This document shows, in pieces, positions 47,928 to 59,706 of a DNA stretch of 64,000 bases. The stretch comes from Providencia alcalifaciens (GTDB lineage Bacteria > Pseudomonadota > Gammaproteobacteria > Enterobacterales > Enterobacteriaceae), in NCBI GenBank assembly GCA_025961275.1, contig JAOQNJ010000001.1, positions 2,749,353 through 2,813,352 on the forward strand, written 5' to 3'. Every line of letters starts with the position of its first letter. Position 1 is the first letter of the stretch. A model generated the notes under the pieces. The model was not told the DNA's origin and did not search any database. It was given only the letters and a program-made list of their open reading frames with translations. The translations under genes were made by a program, and so were the position numbers.

Positions 47928-48005
47928 ATACCCGAATTACATACTCTTGTATGCTCATCGGGATATTTTTATACACTGCTTAACGACGCATTCGAATTTT
48001 TTGAG
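47928..48005 (-). repeat. Degenerate ERIC-like element
   Basis: CCCGAATTACATAC...GTATGCTCATCGGG at 47931-47965 is the ERIC core hairpin in reverse orientation relative to the copy at 183-312, followed by a remnant of the GCTTAACG segment and GAATTTTTTGAG. The remainder is eroded. Confidence 0.6.
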
Positions 48006-48018
48006 TTTAATAGCAAAA

Positions 48019-49260
<1,242 letters not shown>

Positions 49261-49364
49261 CTAAGTGAAAATATAATCACTAAATATGAATAAAAAATCA
49301 CAAAAGAGCAATAGAAAAGCGAGTGATGGGGCTAATTTTATTTTGTTACTGAGATAAGCTGCCC

Positions 49365-49940
49365 TTAATACTTCAGGAAATTATTCAATAATTCATGACC
49401 TTGTTCACTCAGAATACTTTCTGGATGAAATTGAACACCTTCAATAGCCAAGGTTTTATGACGTATTCCCATAATTTCATCAACATCGCCATTATTCAAT
49501 GACCATGCGGATACATCGAAAGAGACTGGTAATGTTTCTGCGTCAATAACGAGAGAGTGGTAGCGTGTGACCGTAAGCGGTCTGTTAAGACCTTTAAAAA
49601 CCCCTTGGTGATTATGATGAATAGCTGAAGTTTTGCCATGCATCACATCTCGAGCCTTCACAACCGTCGCACCAAATGCTTGCCCAATAGCTTGATGACC
49701 TAGGCAAATACCTAAGATAGGGATCTTACCAGCAAAATATTTGATGGCTTCAAGTGAGATCCCAGCTTTATCTGGCGTGCAAGGCCCTGGAGAGATAACT
49801 AGATGTGTAGGCGCAAGTAATTCTATCTCTTCGATAGAAATTTCATCATTACGTTTAACCAGTACTTCTGCCCCTAACTCACAAAAGTATTGATATAGGT
49901 TATAAGTAAATGAATCGTAATTATCAATAAGTAAAAGCAT
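49365..49940 (-). CDS. pabA: Aminodeoxychorismate synthase glutaminase subunit PabA
   Basis: Supplies ammonia from glutamine to PabB for p-aminobenzoate and so folate. 191 residues (E. coli 187). Class-I glutamine amidotransferase: nucleophile Cys79 in GICLGHQ, catalytic His-Glu in VQFHPES near residue 168. Could be confused with TrpG, but the pabA-argD neighbourhood decides. Confidence 0.94.
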   Translation of the reverse strand: MLLLIDNYDSFTYNLYQYFCELGAEVLVKRNDEISIEEIELLAPTHLVISPGPCTPDKAGISLEAIKYFAGKIPILGICLGHQAIGQAFGATVVKARDVMHGKTSAIHHNHQGVFKGLNRPLTVTRYHSLVIDAETLPVSFDVSAWSLNNGDVDEIMGIRHKTLAIEGVQFHPESILSEQGHELLNNFLKY

Positions 49941-50343
49941 AGTAGCCTATCCGACTGATTTTTATCATTATAAATTATATCCCCATCCGCAGTTTACAAT
50001 TATTAGCAATCAAGACTCACGCCCATAAATAGTAAACAGTTGCAGGGGGCGGCTATCATAGCACAGCCAAAGCAGGAAAATAGCCTATTTAAATCAAGTA
50101 ACCTAATTAAACCAAGCCAGTTTCCATATAAAAATCATGAGATTATATTTACATACCTATAACAAATAGAAACTAATTATTAGAGTAAAAAAATAGCTCA
50201 ATAGAAAACATCAACAATATAACGATAACGTGTTTTTTATGCTGAAATGAAACACAAAAGTAGTATCCTCACGTTTTAAAGTAAATGCATATCTCTCAGT
50301 TATTATTACATTTAAGCATATAAATTCTTCAACTTAGAGCAAG
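49941..50343. other. pabA-agaA intergenic region
   Basis: 403 AT-rich bases, no gene. In E. coli fic and yhfG lie upstream of pabA; there is no trace here. No convincing aga terminator was found near 50300. Confidence 0.5.
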
Positions 50344-51504
50344 TCATTGCGTAAATAATTCACCAAAAACCTGCTTACCTTTCACGAAAGTGGCCTGTAC
50401 TTCCCCTAAGTCATTACATATTGTCAAATTAGCCTGCATCCCTGGCGCAATAGAACCTAAACGGTCTGCGATGCCCAAAGCTTGAGCCGGATATAAGCTA
50501 CCGTGTAGCCACGCTTGAGCAAACGAAACATCACAGAATTGTTGGAGCTTTTTAACACCCAAATCAAGGGTCAAGGTACTTCCTGCAAGGCTTCCACTCT
50601 CTGTACGAACCACACCTTCTTTCATCTGGACGTTCATTTCACCAAGTAAATATTCGCCATCTGGCATACCTGCAGCACGCATTGCATCTGTAATGAGCAA
50701 TAATCGCTCACCACAGCAATGGTAAACAACTTTAATCGCCGCGGGATGCACATGGTGACCATCACAAATCAATTCTACCTGACATTGATCATGGGTTAGT
50801 GCAGCGCCAACCATACCCGGCTCACGGTGATGCAAACCATTCATACCATTATAGCAATGCACTACGCCATCAGCGCCTTGGTTTAACGCTTCTTGCGCTA
50901 ATTCATAATCAGCACTTGAATGACCTATCATGACGCGAATACCTTGTGATTTTAACCAAGGAATTAATTCAAGTGAGGTAGGATATTCAGGTGCTAATGC
51001 AACACACCTTAAACTTCCACCAGCTAACTGTATCCACTGCTCTAGCAGGGATTTTTCCGGTTGATGGAGTAAATTTTCAGGATGAGCGCCTTTATGCCGC
51101 GGGGTAAAAAAGGGGCCTTCAAGATATGTTCCTAGAATTTCAGCCCCTTCAACACCTTGACGTTGACTATCACGAACTTGAATAAGTGCTCGCTCAATAT
51201 CTTTATGTTGTGCTGTCACTGTCGTTGCTAAAAAAGCGCCCACCCCTTTCGTGGCTAAAAATCTGGAAATCGAATTCAGAGATTCATATGTTGCATCCAT
51301 CACATCCGCCCCAGCACTTCCATGAATATGAGTATCAATCAGTGCGGGTAATAATGTTAATGGTCGTAATTTTTCAGCGGACACGGCGTGAGCTTTGACT
51401 GTTTTAATACTGCCGTCATCACCTAATGTCACTAAGACGTTATCAGCCCAACCCGCAGGCAATAATGCTTTCTGCACATAAATCTGTTTACATGAATCAG
51501 CCAT
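50344..51504 (-). CDS. agaA: N-acetylgalactosamine-6-phosphate deacetylase AgaA
   Basis: Amidohydrolase that deacetylates GalNAc-6-phosphate to galactosamine-6-phosphate. 386 residues (E. coli AgaA 377). Metal site: DTHIHG near residue 57-62, YLEGPFF with glutamate near 130, GHSSAD near 193 and HCYNGM near 215; catalytic Asp in LITDAM near 272. NagA is the close relative; membership of an aga cluster with agaS and kbaYZ makes AgaA the better name. Last gene of the operon. Confidence 0.88.
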   Translation of the reverse strand: MADSCKQIYVQKALLPAGWADNVLVTLGDDGSIKTVKAHAVSAEKLRPLTLLPALIDTHIHGSAGADVMDATYESLNSISRFLATKGVGAFLATTVTAQHKDIERALIQVRDSQRQGVEGAEILGTYLEGPFFTPRHKGAHPENLLHQPEKSLLEQWIQLAGGSLRCVALAPEYPTSLELIPWLKSQGIRVMIGHSSADYELAQEALNQGADGVVHCYNGMNGLHHREPGMVGAALTHDQCQVELICDGHHVHPAAIKVVYHCCGERLLLITDAMRAAGMPDGEYLLGEMNVQMKEGVVRTESGSLAGSTLTLDLGVKKLQQFCDVSFAQAWLHGSLYPAQALGIADRLGSIAPGMQANLTICNDLGEVQATFVKGKQVFGELFTQ

Positions 51505-51569
51505 ATAGAATTCCTATAAAAAAAACCTTTATACCGCTAATCGCCTAAAGGGAGATAAGCCGATGGTAC

Positions 51570-52433
<864 letters not shown>

Positions 52434-52868
52434 TCAAATTCCATCATCATTAATAATTGTCTGTTTCTCACGCTGCTGTTCATGCCATAAACTGGTTAAA
52501 CCGCGATGACCACATTCCAAGGCCATATCTCGAAATTCAATAGCTGACATTCCATCACGTTCTAACATCATTTCTGCTGCCATCTGCATATTCGTTCCGG
52601 TAACCACTTGATAGTTTTGATGCTCTAGCACTATCAAAGAGGCTTGTCGAAACGGTGAACCACCGAGTAAATCCGTCAAAAAAACAACGCCTTCCCCCTG
52701 TTCGCATCGTTGACAGGCGACTTTCAATGCTTGATTGAGTGTGTCAGTACACATTCCTTCTGGAAAATCGACGGCAATACACTGCTCCTGCGGCCCAATG
52801 ACTTGCTCGACTGCTTGTAATAAGCCGCTGGCAAAGCCTCCGTGCCCTGTTATTACTACACCTAACAT
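52434..52868 (-). CDS. agaF: GalNAc PTS enzyme IIA, AgaF
   Basis: Cytoplasmic EIIA of the mannose-type PTS family, passing phosphate from HPr to EIIB. 144 residues, matching AgaF. Phosphorylated His9 in TGHGGFASG; FLTDLLGGSPF near 62-72. AAGGAG precedes the start. Tightly packed between agaE and kbaY. Confidence 0.9.
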   Translation of the reverse strand: MLGVVITGHGGFASGLLQAVEQVIGPQEQCIAVDFPEGMCTDTLNQALKVACQRCEQGEGVVFLTDLLGGSPFRQASLIVLEHQNYQVVTGTNMQMAAEMMLERDGMSAIEFRDMALECGHRGLTSLWHEQQREKQTIINDDGI

Positions 52869-52879
52869 TGGCTAACTCC

Positions 52880-53776
52880 TTATAAGAACCCGATCAACTT
52901 GCCCAACACACCAAAAACGACCGTTACACCAATCAATTTCACGGGTGAAAATCCTTTTTTCATCAACCAATACACCAATAGCGTAAATCCTAATGGCAGC
53001 AAGTTTGGCATCAGCTTATCCAAAACATCGGTTTGTAATGCCACCTTAGCCTCACCCGCGGTCATGATTAATGGTGTGGATAAATGCACATACGAAGCCA
53101 CCAATGCGCCTATCACCGTCATACCGACAATAGAGGCGGCATGAGAGATATTTTTAGTGTGAGTTTTGAGCATCGCGATCGCTTTGGTTCCGGCTCGATA
53201 ACCATAATGAGCAAGCCCGAAACGCACAGCAAAATGCACAGAGTTAAACATGAGTAAGAAAATAATTGGTCCAAATAAGCTGCCTTGCAACGCTAATGAT
53301 GCCCCGATACCGGCACAAATCGGTAGTAGCGTTAACCAAAGCAGCGCATCACCGATCCCCCCTAAAGGCCCCATCAAGGCAATTTTGACTGCGCGGATCG
53401 TCGAAACGTTTTCTTTGCTACGCTCCATCGCCAGCACTAATCCCGATAAGAACGTCACATCAAATGGATGCACATTGATGAACTCCATATGCATTTTCAT
53501 CGAGTTAGATAAGTCTTCTGGTTTTTTGTGGATTTTGCGCAGGGCTGGGATTAGGGTATAAAGCCAACCTCCTGCCTGCATACGTTCATAGTTAAAAGAG
53601 GCTTGAAGCAATAAGGAACGCAACGCCATGACATTAATATCACGGTTAGTCAGCTCGGCGGCTGGTTCACTATCAAGATAATCATCTCTGTCAACTTGGC
53701 TGGTGGCTAGCGCTTGAGCCATACGTTGCTCTGCTTTTGCGGCCAACGTTTCATCATTGTCATTAAATCCCATCAT
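52880..53776 (-). CDS. agaE: GalNAc PTS enzyme IID, AgaE
   Basis: Membrane subunit of the mannose-type PTS permease. 298 residues. EIID features: SFNYERMQAGGW near 55-66, MEFINVHPF near 95, the loop GPLGGIGDALLW near 134-145, and a hydrophobic C-terminal half. Overlaps the EIIC gene by 14 bases. AgaD is the paralogous alternative in E. coli; only one set is present here. Confidence 0.88.
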   Translation of the reverse strand: MMGFNDNDETLAAKAEQRMAQALATSQVDRDDYLDSEPAAELTNRDINVMALRSLLLQASFNYERMQAGGWLYTLIPALRKIHKKPEDLSNSMKMHMEFINVHPFDVTFLSGLVLAMERSKENVSTIRAVKIALMGPLGGIGDALLWLTLLPICAGIGASLALQGSLFGPIIFLLMFNSVHFAVRFGLAHYGYRAGTKAIAMLKTHTKNISHAASIVGMTVIGALVASYVHLSTPLIMTAGEAKVALQTDVLDKLMPNLLPLGFTLLVYWLMKKGFSPVKLIGVTVVFGVLGKLIGFL

Positions 53777-54545
53777 TCATCTCCTGCGCAGCTTTCGGGG
53801 AGCCACCGTTATCATTGTTGTCGTTACGAGTGCGGTTGAAGAAGTCAATCAATGCAATTGCAAATGCCCCGAGTGCGACAGCAATAATTGGCATATGCAG
53901 GAAAGTCACAGAAATAAAACCAAGGATAAAGTAGGCGACATAGGTTTTTTTCATCATGATCTTCATCAGTAATGAGAAACCAATTGCAGGCATCATTCCA
54001 CCCGCCACCGCTAGACCATCTAACAGCCATTGTGGTGCTTTCTGTACAATGGCACTTGCCGCCTCAGCACCGAAGTAAATCGGTAAGAATGCGACAATAA
54101 AGTAGAATAAAAACAATATTAGAATGCCAAAATAGTTCACCCGTTCAATACCACGCCAATTGAGGTTTTTCACCATCTCGTCGCACTTATGCATCATGGG
54201 TGAATAGAGCGTAAACAGCAGCGTGATACAACCCTGTACTGCGATAGAAAAGGGAACCGCTATACCAATGGCGACTTTCGGATCAGCATGCGTCATGATA
54301 GCGAAGGTGGTTCCAATAATACTCCCAATGACGACGTTAGGTGGCTGAGCGCCTGCCAGTGGTACCATTCCCATCCAAACCAACTCTAAGGTTCCTCCGA
54401 CTAGCAAACCCGTTTTTACATCTCCTAAAATTAATCCGACGATTGGGCCAATAACGATGGGTCTATGGATGTGTGTGAGGCCGTTAAATAAATCGACCCC
54501 CGCGATCCCCGCAAGTAAAGCGATTAGTAGTGCGTCAGTCAGCAT
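53763..54545 (-). CDS. agaW: GalNAc PTS enzyme IIC, AgaW
   Basis: Sugar-translocating membrane subunit of the mannose-type PTS. 260 residues with about six to eight membrane segments; GGTLELVWMGMVPLAGAQPPN near 50-70 is the EIIC signature. GGAGG lies before the ATG. Full length, unlike the truncated agaW seen in some E. coli strains. Confidence 0.87.
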   Translation of the reverse strand: MLTDALLIALLAGIAGVDLFNGLTHIHRPIVIGPIVGLILGDVKTGLLVGGTLELVWMGMVPLAGAQPPNVVIGSIIGTTFAIMTHADPKVAIGIAVPFSIAVQGCITLLFTLYSPMMHKCDEMVKNLNWRGIERVNYFGILILFLFYFIVAFLPIYFGAEAASAIVQKAPQWLLDGLAVAGGMMPAIGFSLLMKIMMKKTYVAYFILGFISVTFLHMPIIAVALGAFAIALIDFFNRTRNDNNDNGGSPKAAQEMNDGI

Positions 54546-54555
54546 GCTGACCTCC

Positions 54556-55038
54556 TTAGCTAATTAGCTTAGAGACAGATTCTCCTGCCTCATCCGGTAC
54601 ACGACGAATTTCACAAGTGATCCCTAAATTTTCTAATTCGCGGAACGCAATAACATCGCCATCATCCACGGAGACCGTTTTATGAATTTGTTTTTTTCCG
54701 TCAACGAAATGCATATTGCCAACATTGACAAATTTGATAGGACCCCTACCTTGAACCAAAGTGAGTACATCTTGAGGCGTTTTGCAGACGATGAAAATCT
54801 TCTGTCGATCTGCGGCTTTGTGGATCACATCAATGGTTTTTTGCAGGGTAAAATAACGTGTTTGTACGCCTTCAGAGACCACCATATCCATTAACGATTG
54901 TGCGACCGGATCAATCGCAGTTTCATCATTTGCGACAACAACTAAATTCGCCCCTAGCGAATTAGTCCATGTCACGCCAACTTGGCCATGGATTAAACGA
55001 TTATCGATCCGAGTCATTAATATATTTGGAATAGACAT
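54556..55038 (-). CDS. agaV: GalNAc PTS enzyme IIB, AgaV
   Basis: Cytoplasmic EIIB of the mannose-type family; phosphorylated histidine in RLIHGQVG (His17). Start placed at 55038, five bases after AGGAG, giving 160 residues; the frame also has a GTG two codons earlier. FVNVGNMHF and KTVSVDDGDV resemble AgaV more than AgaB, pointing to GalNAc as the substrate. Confidence 0.88.
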   Translation of the reverse strand: MSIPNILMTRIDNRLIHGQVGVTWTNSLGANLVVVANDETAIDPVAQSLMDMVVSEGVQTRYFTLQKTIDVIHKAADRQKIFIVCKTPQDVLTLVQGRGPIKFVNVGNMHFVDGKKQIHKTVSVDDGDVIAFRELENLGITCEIRRVPDEAGESVSKLIS

Positions 55039-55052
55039 ACTCACTCCTATTC

Positions 55053-56207
55053 TTATTTTGTCGATTGGTAAGAGTACAGCTGCACACCTTGTACAACTCG
55101 GTTAACTTCACCCGTTGGGCAGGGGTTATCCGGCGATAAGCCATAAGTCAGGGAGGCTTCAAATGCTAAGAGCTGTAAAAAGATAAGGTAAGGAAACATA
55201 AGCCATATATCACTAAGTTGACTATCTAACTTAATCGCCCATTCCAATGGCAGACTACTCAATGCCACAATCTGTTTTGCCAATTCATCCTGCTTTAGTT
55301 CATTCAGCAAATCGACATCGTAACGACGGCAATATTCTTGCGCCGATAGCATCACAATCACCAATGTATCTTTATCAATCATAAACTTAGGGCCATGCCG
55401 AACGCCTAATGTTGAATCGAAACGGGTTGCTACTTTTCCAGCCGTTAGCTCCAACATCTTCAACGCGCCTTCTTCCGCAATACCGGTAAAGCAGCTTGAA
55501 CCTAAAACGACCATTCGTTTAAAACCAACTTGGGCTGTCGTTTGGATTAAAGGTAACCATTGTGGAATGTTTTTTTCGACTAGCGTTGCAATCTCTTCAA
55601 CCTGCTTAGCTGCTTGGACGAAGTTTGGTTGGCCAAATAACAATAGCGTTGCAAGCGTCATACAGCTAAAGCTGGAGGTCATGGCAAAACTGCGGTCATG
55701 AGAACCTTCAGGCATAATCAATGAACAAACATTACTTCTGCCCTCAGAGTAACGAGCGAGCTCACCTTCTGGATTACACGTCAGCATCAAGTGATAAACG
55801 TCATCGAGTAACTCATCAGCGAGCGCTATCGCGCCAATACTTTCAGGGCTATTTCCTGAGCGTGCATAAGAAACCAATAAAGTCGGCTTGTGTGGATTGA
55901 GATATTGCCACGGTGTTGGCACGATATCAGTAGAGGCATAGGCGTGGACATCGAGTCCGCAATGTTCACGTAACCAAGGTGCGATGGCTTTACCCGCAAA
56001 GGCTGAAGAACCTGCCCCACATAATACAATCTGTAAGTCCGGCTTTGCTAATAACGCCGTTAAGAAGGGTTGCCAGATGGCTGATTTGGTTGATAACTCC
56101 TGATAGAGCTCACGCCATAAACGAGGTTGATGCATGATTTCTTGTGCAGTAAACAGCGCACCCTTTTGTTCCAACCATGACGGCGAATACGACAATATTT
56201 CCTTCAT
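55053..56207 (-). CDS. agaS: Galactosamine-6-phosphate deaminase/isomerase AgaS
   Basis: Converts galactosamine-6-phosphate to tagatose-6-phosphate with release of ammonia. 384 residues, the same as E. coli AgaS. Two SIS domains: CGAGSSAFAGKA near 62-73 and SYARSGNSPES near 110-120, with GSSCFTGIAEEGALK in the second. Start overlaps the kbaZ stop (ATGA). No separate agaI is present, in line with AgaS being the true enzyme. Confidence 0.92.
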   Translation of the reverse strand: MKEILSYSPSWLEQKGALFTAQEIMHQPRLWRELYQELSTKSAIWQPFLTALLAKPDLQIVLCGAGSSAFAGKAIAPWLREHCGLDVHAYASTDIVPTPWQYLNPHKPTLLVSYARSGNSPESIGAIALADELLDDVYHLMLTCNPEGELARYSEGRSNVCSLIMPEGSHDRSFAMTSSFSCMTLATLLLFGQPNFVQAAKQVEEIATLVEKNIPQWLPLIQTTAQVGFKRMVVLGSSCFTGIAEEGALKMLELTAGKVATRFDSTLGVRHGPKFMIDKDTLVIVMLSAQEYCRRYDVDLLNELKQDELAKQIVALSSLPLEWAIKLDSQLSDIWLMFPYLIFLQLLAFEASLTYGLSPDNPCPTGEVNRVVQGVQLYSYQSTK

Positions 56208-57493
56208 GCGACAGCTCCTTGTTGCTCACACGCTAATGCATATTGCAGTAATACCGTTCTGACTTTATCCATTACCCAAGCTTTTGGATCATTCGCTAAG
56301 TCCCCTACTTTTATGGCTTCAGCTTGCTCAGGTAAATACTGACTTAACATAGAAAGCGGAATTGGGTTTTGGCGTAAATTTTCGAGTAATTTATTTACCG
56401 CTTTTTCAACCTCAGGCTCTGCCCAGTAATAACGAATGCGATCACTTAAGCTGTACTGCCTATCAATATATTGCTGGTGAGCACTTCCTTTGTAGTAAGG
56501 ACTCCAACGTTCAGGCTGTTCATGCATCACTTGCTCTAGCGTTTCATGTAAATGAGCGGCATTACGCTCACCATTCCATTCTCGATCCAGTTTATCGAGT
56601 GCAAATAATCCTTCGCGTAAGGCAAAGGTCAACGCTGGACCTACTTTTAAGATTGCGAAATGGTCATGAACCAACTGACGATAAGCGTCTAGTGCTTGAT
56701 AATCTGTGGAGTGAGCTTCATAAACTAGGTGGGGAACTGTTTCAATAAACTGACTTAATGCTTTTGCTTTAGCAGGAAGATAATGTTCGACATTGTGATG
56801 ATCGAATTCAACACCGGGTTGAACTACAAGCGCAATGACACGAGGCCAAACATCCGCCAAACCAAGCTGTTGCCATTTTGTCTGGTGGATAGCTAAGGTT
56901 GTTTTAGCAGCGTCTGGTGACGTTACTTGCATTCCTTCCATCGATTCCTTTGCACCACCCGGCACAGGAACTTCTGTTCCGATAACATAAACAGGCGCTT
57001 CACCACCATGTTCTTGCCAACTGCGCTCTGCGATTTGACATAATCTTGCTGCACGAGAAGCGACCACTTCATCGCTAAGTGGAGTCGGATCATCAGCACA
57101 TGACATTGAGCAGTCGAGATGAATTTTACGAAATCCAGCGGCAACATACTCGTAAATTAAGGTTTCAGAGAGTTGCATCGCTTCGTCAGCATTGCGGTTT
57201 TGCCACACATTAGGCCCAAGGTGATCACCACCTAGCCACACTTTTTCACGTGGAAATTCAATTTTATCGGCAATTTTCCACACCATTTCACGAAAATCTG
57301 CAGGAAGCATCCCTGTGTATCCACCGAACTGATTCACCAGATTTGACGTTGCCTCAATCAGTACTGAAGAATTGCGCTCTTTAGCAAAACGAATCGCACT
57401 TTCCAACACCCAAGGATGTGCAGAACACACAGAATAAACGCCAATTTTCTCACCCGATTTATGGCGATGAATCACCTGTAATAGCGGCTGCAT
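56204..57493 (-). CDS. kbaZ: Tagatose-bisphosphate aldolase accessory subunit KbaZ
   Basis: Non-catalytic partner that stabilises KbaY. Start at 57493 (MQPLLQVIHRHKSG), six bases after AGGAGA; 429 residues (E. coli 426). Typical stretches YSVCSAHPWVLESAIRFA, EATSNLVNQFGGYTGM and ILKVGPALTFALREGLF. Heads the metabolic part of the aga operon; the gap to agaR (about 200 bases) contains a degenerate ERIC-like repeat. Confidence 0.93.
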   Translation of the reverse strand: MQPLLQVIHRHKSGEKIGVYSVCSAHPWVLESAIRFAKERNSSVLIEATSNLVNQFGGYTGMLPADFREMVWKIADKIEFPREKVWLGGDHLGPNVWQNRNADEAMQLSETLIYEYVAAGFRKIHLDCSMSCADDPTPLSDEVVASRAARLCQIAERSWQEHGGEAPVYVIGTEVPVPGGAKESMEGMQVTSPDAAKTTLAIHQTKWQQLGLADVWPRVIALVVQPGVEFDHHNVEHYLPAKAKALSQFIETVPHLVYEAHSTDYQALDAYRQLVHDHFAILKVGPALTFALREGLFALDKLDREWNGERNAAHLHETLEQVMHEQPERWSPYYKGSAHQQYIDRQYSLSDRIRYYWAEPEVEKAVNKLLENLRQNPIPLSMLSQYLPEQAEAIKVGDLANDPKAWVMDKVRTVLLQYALACEQQGAVA

Positions 57494-57554
57494 AATATCT
57501 CCTGATAACACCGATACGATTCTACCTGCTATATCTCAAGCGCCTGATTATTGG

Positions 57555-57650
57555 CGATACTCAGCTACCCATGCCGCATAATTATCTATGCTCCATAGGG
57601 TATCCTCGGATTGCCATCTAACGTGCAACTCGAAATATTTTGCGTATAAA
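57555..57650 (-). repeat. Degenerate ERIC-like element between agaR and kbaZ
   Basis: Blocks CTCAGCTACCCATGCCGCATAA, CTATGCTCCATAGGG and GTGCAACTCGAAATATTT align in order with a reversed ERIC unit. It separates agaR from the kbaZ operon and may affect read-through. Confidence 0.5.
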
Positions 57651-57689
57651 AACGTTGCGTTTTTAATTAAGAATTAAAATAGATATGCC

Positions 57690-58463
57690 TTATTCATCGA
57701 TAACAATGACATCTACACCAAATGCCGTCAGTGACTGACGATAATGCAGTGGAATACGGCTATCTGTGATAAGTCGATGGATCTGTCTCGCTTCACGTAT
57801 TAAACAAAAACTTTTACGCCCAAATTTTGTCCCGTCTGCTACCGCAATAATTTGATGTGCAACATCACACATCACCCGATTAAGATGAGCTTCACCACTA
57901 TTTGGTGTGGTAATACCTGCTTCAAGATCAAAACCATCAACCCCGAGATACAGTGTGTCAAAACGGTATTGGGATAATTGCTGCTCTGCAGCAGGTCCAT
58001 ATAAGGAATAGGAGTTTTTGCGGACATGACCGCCAAGAACCATGACATCTACGCTGTCGAAACCGGCCAATTCGTATGCGATATTGAGAGCATTGGTCAT
58101 CACAACCAAATCTCGGTGATGTTTCAAAAAGGGAACAATTTCTGCCGTTGTTGAACCTGAGTCGATAATGACAGAATCCCCGTCATTCACAAATTCCGCT
58201 GCTTTTTTAGCAATACGGGTTTTGATTTCTCTGTCCATCCGTCCTTTAACTTGTAAAGGCCGATCAAAGGCAAATTTATGGTTAACCATCGCGCCACCAT
58301 AAGAACGCAAGGCACAACCTTTTTTTTCCAAATAACGTAGGTCATTACGGATCGTGACACTAGAAACAGCAAATTGCTTGCTCAATGCATCAACTCGAAC
58401 ACTGCCTTCTTGGCATAATATATCCATTATGCTTTCACGCCTTTTTACGGTATCTGTACTCAT
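57690..58463 (-). CDS. agaR: DeoR-family repressor AgaR
   Basis: Transcriptional repressor of the aga regulon. 257 residues from 58463 (MSTDTVKRRESI; E. coli 269). N-terminal helix-turn-helix DeoR domain, residues about 6-60 (VDALSKQFAVSSVTIRNDLRYLEKKG), and C-terminal sugar-phosphate sensor domain with DSGSTTAEIVPFL and the GVDGFDLEAGITTPNSGEA block. Same strand and upstream of kbaZ as in E. coli. Confidence 0.92.
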   Translation of the reverse strand: MSTDTVKRRESIMDILCQEGSVRVDALSKQFAVSSVTIRNDLRYLEKKGCALRSYGGAMVNHKFAFDRPLQVKGRMDREIKTRIAKKAAEFVNDGDSVIIDSGSTTAEIVPFLKHHRDLVVMTNALNIAYELAGFDSVDVMVLGGHVRKNSYSLYGPAAEQQLSQYRFDTLYLGVDGFDLEAGITTPNSGEAHLNRVMCDVAHQIIAVADGTKFGRKSFCLIREARQIHRLITDSRIPLHYRQSLTAFGVDVIVIDE

Positions 58464-58598
58464 TGCACACACTCCTAAAACATCATTTTGTCATTGCGAT
58501 TTACCTGCTAACAACATATTTGCATTACAACAGAGTGTGCGAATTGAAAATGTGATCTTTGTTAAAGTTCATTTTTAGAGCAAAATCAGCTTAAAAAC

Positions 58599-58645
58599 CT
58601 TTCATTTCCATTCAGATCGAAAGCATTATCTTTCATTTGATTAAC
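58599..58645. promoter_or_regulatory. Candidate AgaR operator repeats
   Basis: Two direct copies of CTTTCATTT (58600-58608 and 58630-58638), each followed by an ATT a few bases on, are spaced 30 bases, three helical turns. They resemble the CTTTC-rich sites bound by E. coli AgaR and lie upstream of agaR, suggesting autoregulation. Confidence 0.4.
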
Positions 58646-58754
58646 TTACTTATTGGATAAGAATGCCCACCCGATGCCGATGTCCATATATCCAAGTGTA
58701 TTAACAATGAAACTATTAGGAAAAAATACAAACAAAGATATTTTCGGACTGCTC

Positions 58755-58770
58755 AGTGAGATAGATCACA
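58755..58770. promoter_or_regulatory. CRP-cAMP binding site upstream of agaR
   Basis: AGTGA-GATAGA-TCACA matches the CRP consensus at nine of ten positions. It lies between ppiA and agaR, about 290 bases before agaR. The intergenic stretch 58464-58896 otherwise holds only the candidate operators and the ppiA transcript end. Confidence 0.6.
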
Positions 58771-58859
58771 AAACTGAAATTAAGTAAAAATAACTAGCCT
58801 GTGGTGTAACACAAAATAGAAGGGAGATAGATAAAAATAAAAAGGAGTAAAAGAAGCTA

Positions 58860-58888
58860 AGTGGGTAAATCTAAATGACCTACCCACT
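58860..58888 (-). terminator. Probable ppiA terminator
   Basis: Stem AGTGGGTA/TACCCACT (58860-58867 and 58881-58888) with a 13-base loop, followed on the minus strand by TAGCTTCTTTT. T run interrupted, so moderate. Confidence 0.5.
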
Positions 58889-58896
58889 CAATAATA

Positions 58897-59469
58897 TTAT
58901 GGCTTTTTGATCACTTCGGCTGAAATAATTGAAATCGGTTCAACAGGAACATTTTGGTAAGGACCCACGTTTTCTGTTTTTACCTTTGAAATCTTATCAA
59001 CGACATCCATACCTTTCACAACTTTACCAAACACTGCATAACCAAAGTCACGTTGACCATGGTCTAAGAAGGCATTATCAGCAATATTAATAAAAAATTG
59101 GCTCGTCGCACTGTCTTTATTTGCAGTACGCGCCATAGAAATCGTTCCACGCAAATTACGTAACCCGTTATCAGCTTCATTTTTTACTGGGCCGCGCGTT
59201 TGTTTTTGCTGAAGATCTTTGTTAAAACCACCGCCCTGAATCATAAAACCGGGGATAACGCGGTGAAATGTTGTTCCGTTATAATAACCTTCGTTTACAT
59301 ACTGTAGAAAGTTTTCAGTCGTTACCGGTGCTTTTTTATCATTAAGTTCTAATTCGATATTACCCGCAGAGGTGACTAACTTGACATAGGTTTCACCAGC
59401 AGCAAATGCCAGAGAAGAAGTGCTAATTGCACAGACCGCCAATAAAGGCACAAAAATTCGTTTTAACAT
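58897..59469 (-). CDS. ppiA: Periplasmic peptidyl-prolyl isomerase PpiA (RotA)
   Basis: Cyclophilin-type proline isomerase in the periplasm. 190 residues as in E. coli. Signal peptide about 1-23 with cleavage after AFA; cyclophilin core [15 protein letters not shown] near 71-85, [21 protein letters not shown] near 109-129 and FGYAVFGKV. No fic-yhfG genes follow; the aga cluster takes their place. Confidence 0.95.
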   Translation of the reverse strand: MLKRIFVPLLAVCAISTSSLAFAAGETYVKLVTSAGNIELELNDKKAPVTTENFLQYVNEGYYNGTTFHRVIPGFMIQGGGFNKDLQQKQTRGPVKNEADNGLRNLRGTISMARTANKDSATSQFFINIADNAFLDHGQRDFGYAVFGKVVKGMDVVDKISKVKTENVGPYQNVPVEPISIISAEVIKKP

Positions 59470-59706
59470 TCAAGTTCCCTTTCATTGTAGCTAACAAACT
59501 TATTAACCCACCAATTCTAGAGCGAAGCTAACGATATTACTAAAGATTTACCTTTATTTACGTCAACACCAATAAACATCAAGGTATCACTTGTAACATT
59601 AGAAAAAGCGCATGGATTTTTGATGTAAAAAACCTGTTAGAGTCATATTACGATGAAAAGTTTGAATGTATTGCCTAAAAATCAAGATTTACTGAAAAAA
59701 TTATGA

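Larger units (their letters stand above)
47565..48018. other. crp-argD intergenic region
   Basis: 454 bases with no gene. In E. coli yhfK lies here; no trace of it is seen. The region holds the crp terminator and a degenerate ERIC-like element (47928-48005). Confidence 0.55.

Noticed and set aside
59653-59706. 17-codon plus-strand frame starting MKSLNVLPK
   Set aside because: Too short, weak start context, no continuation in another frame.
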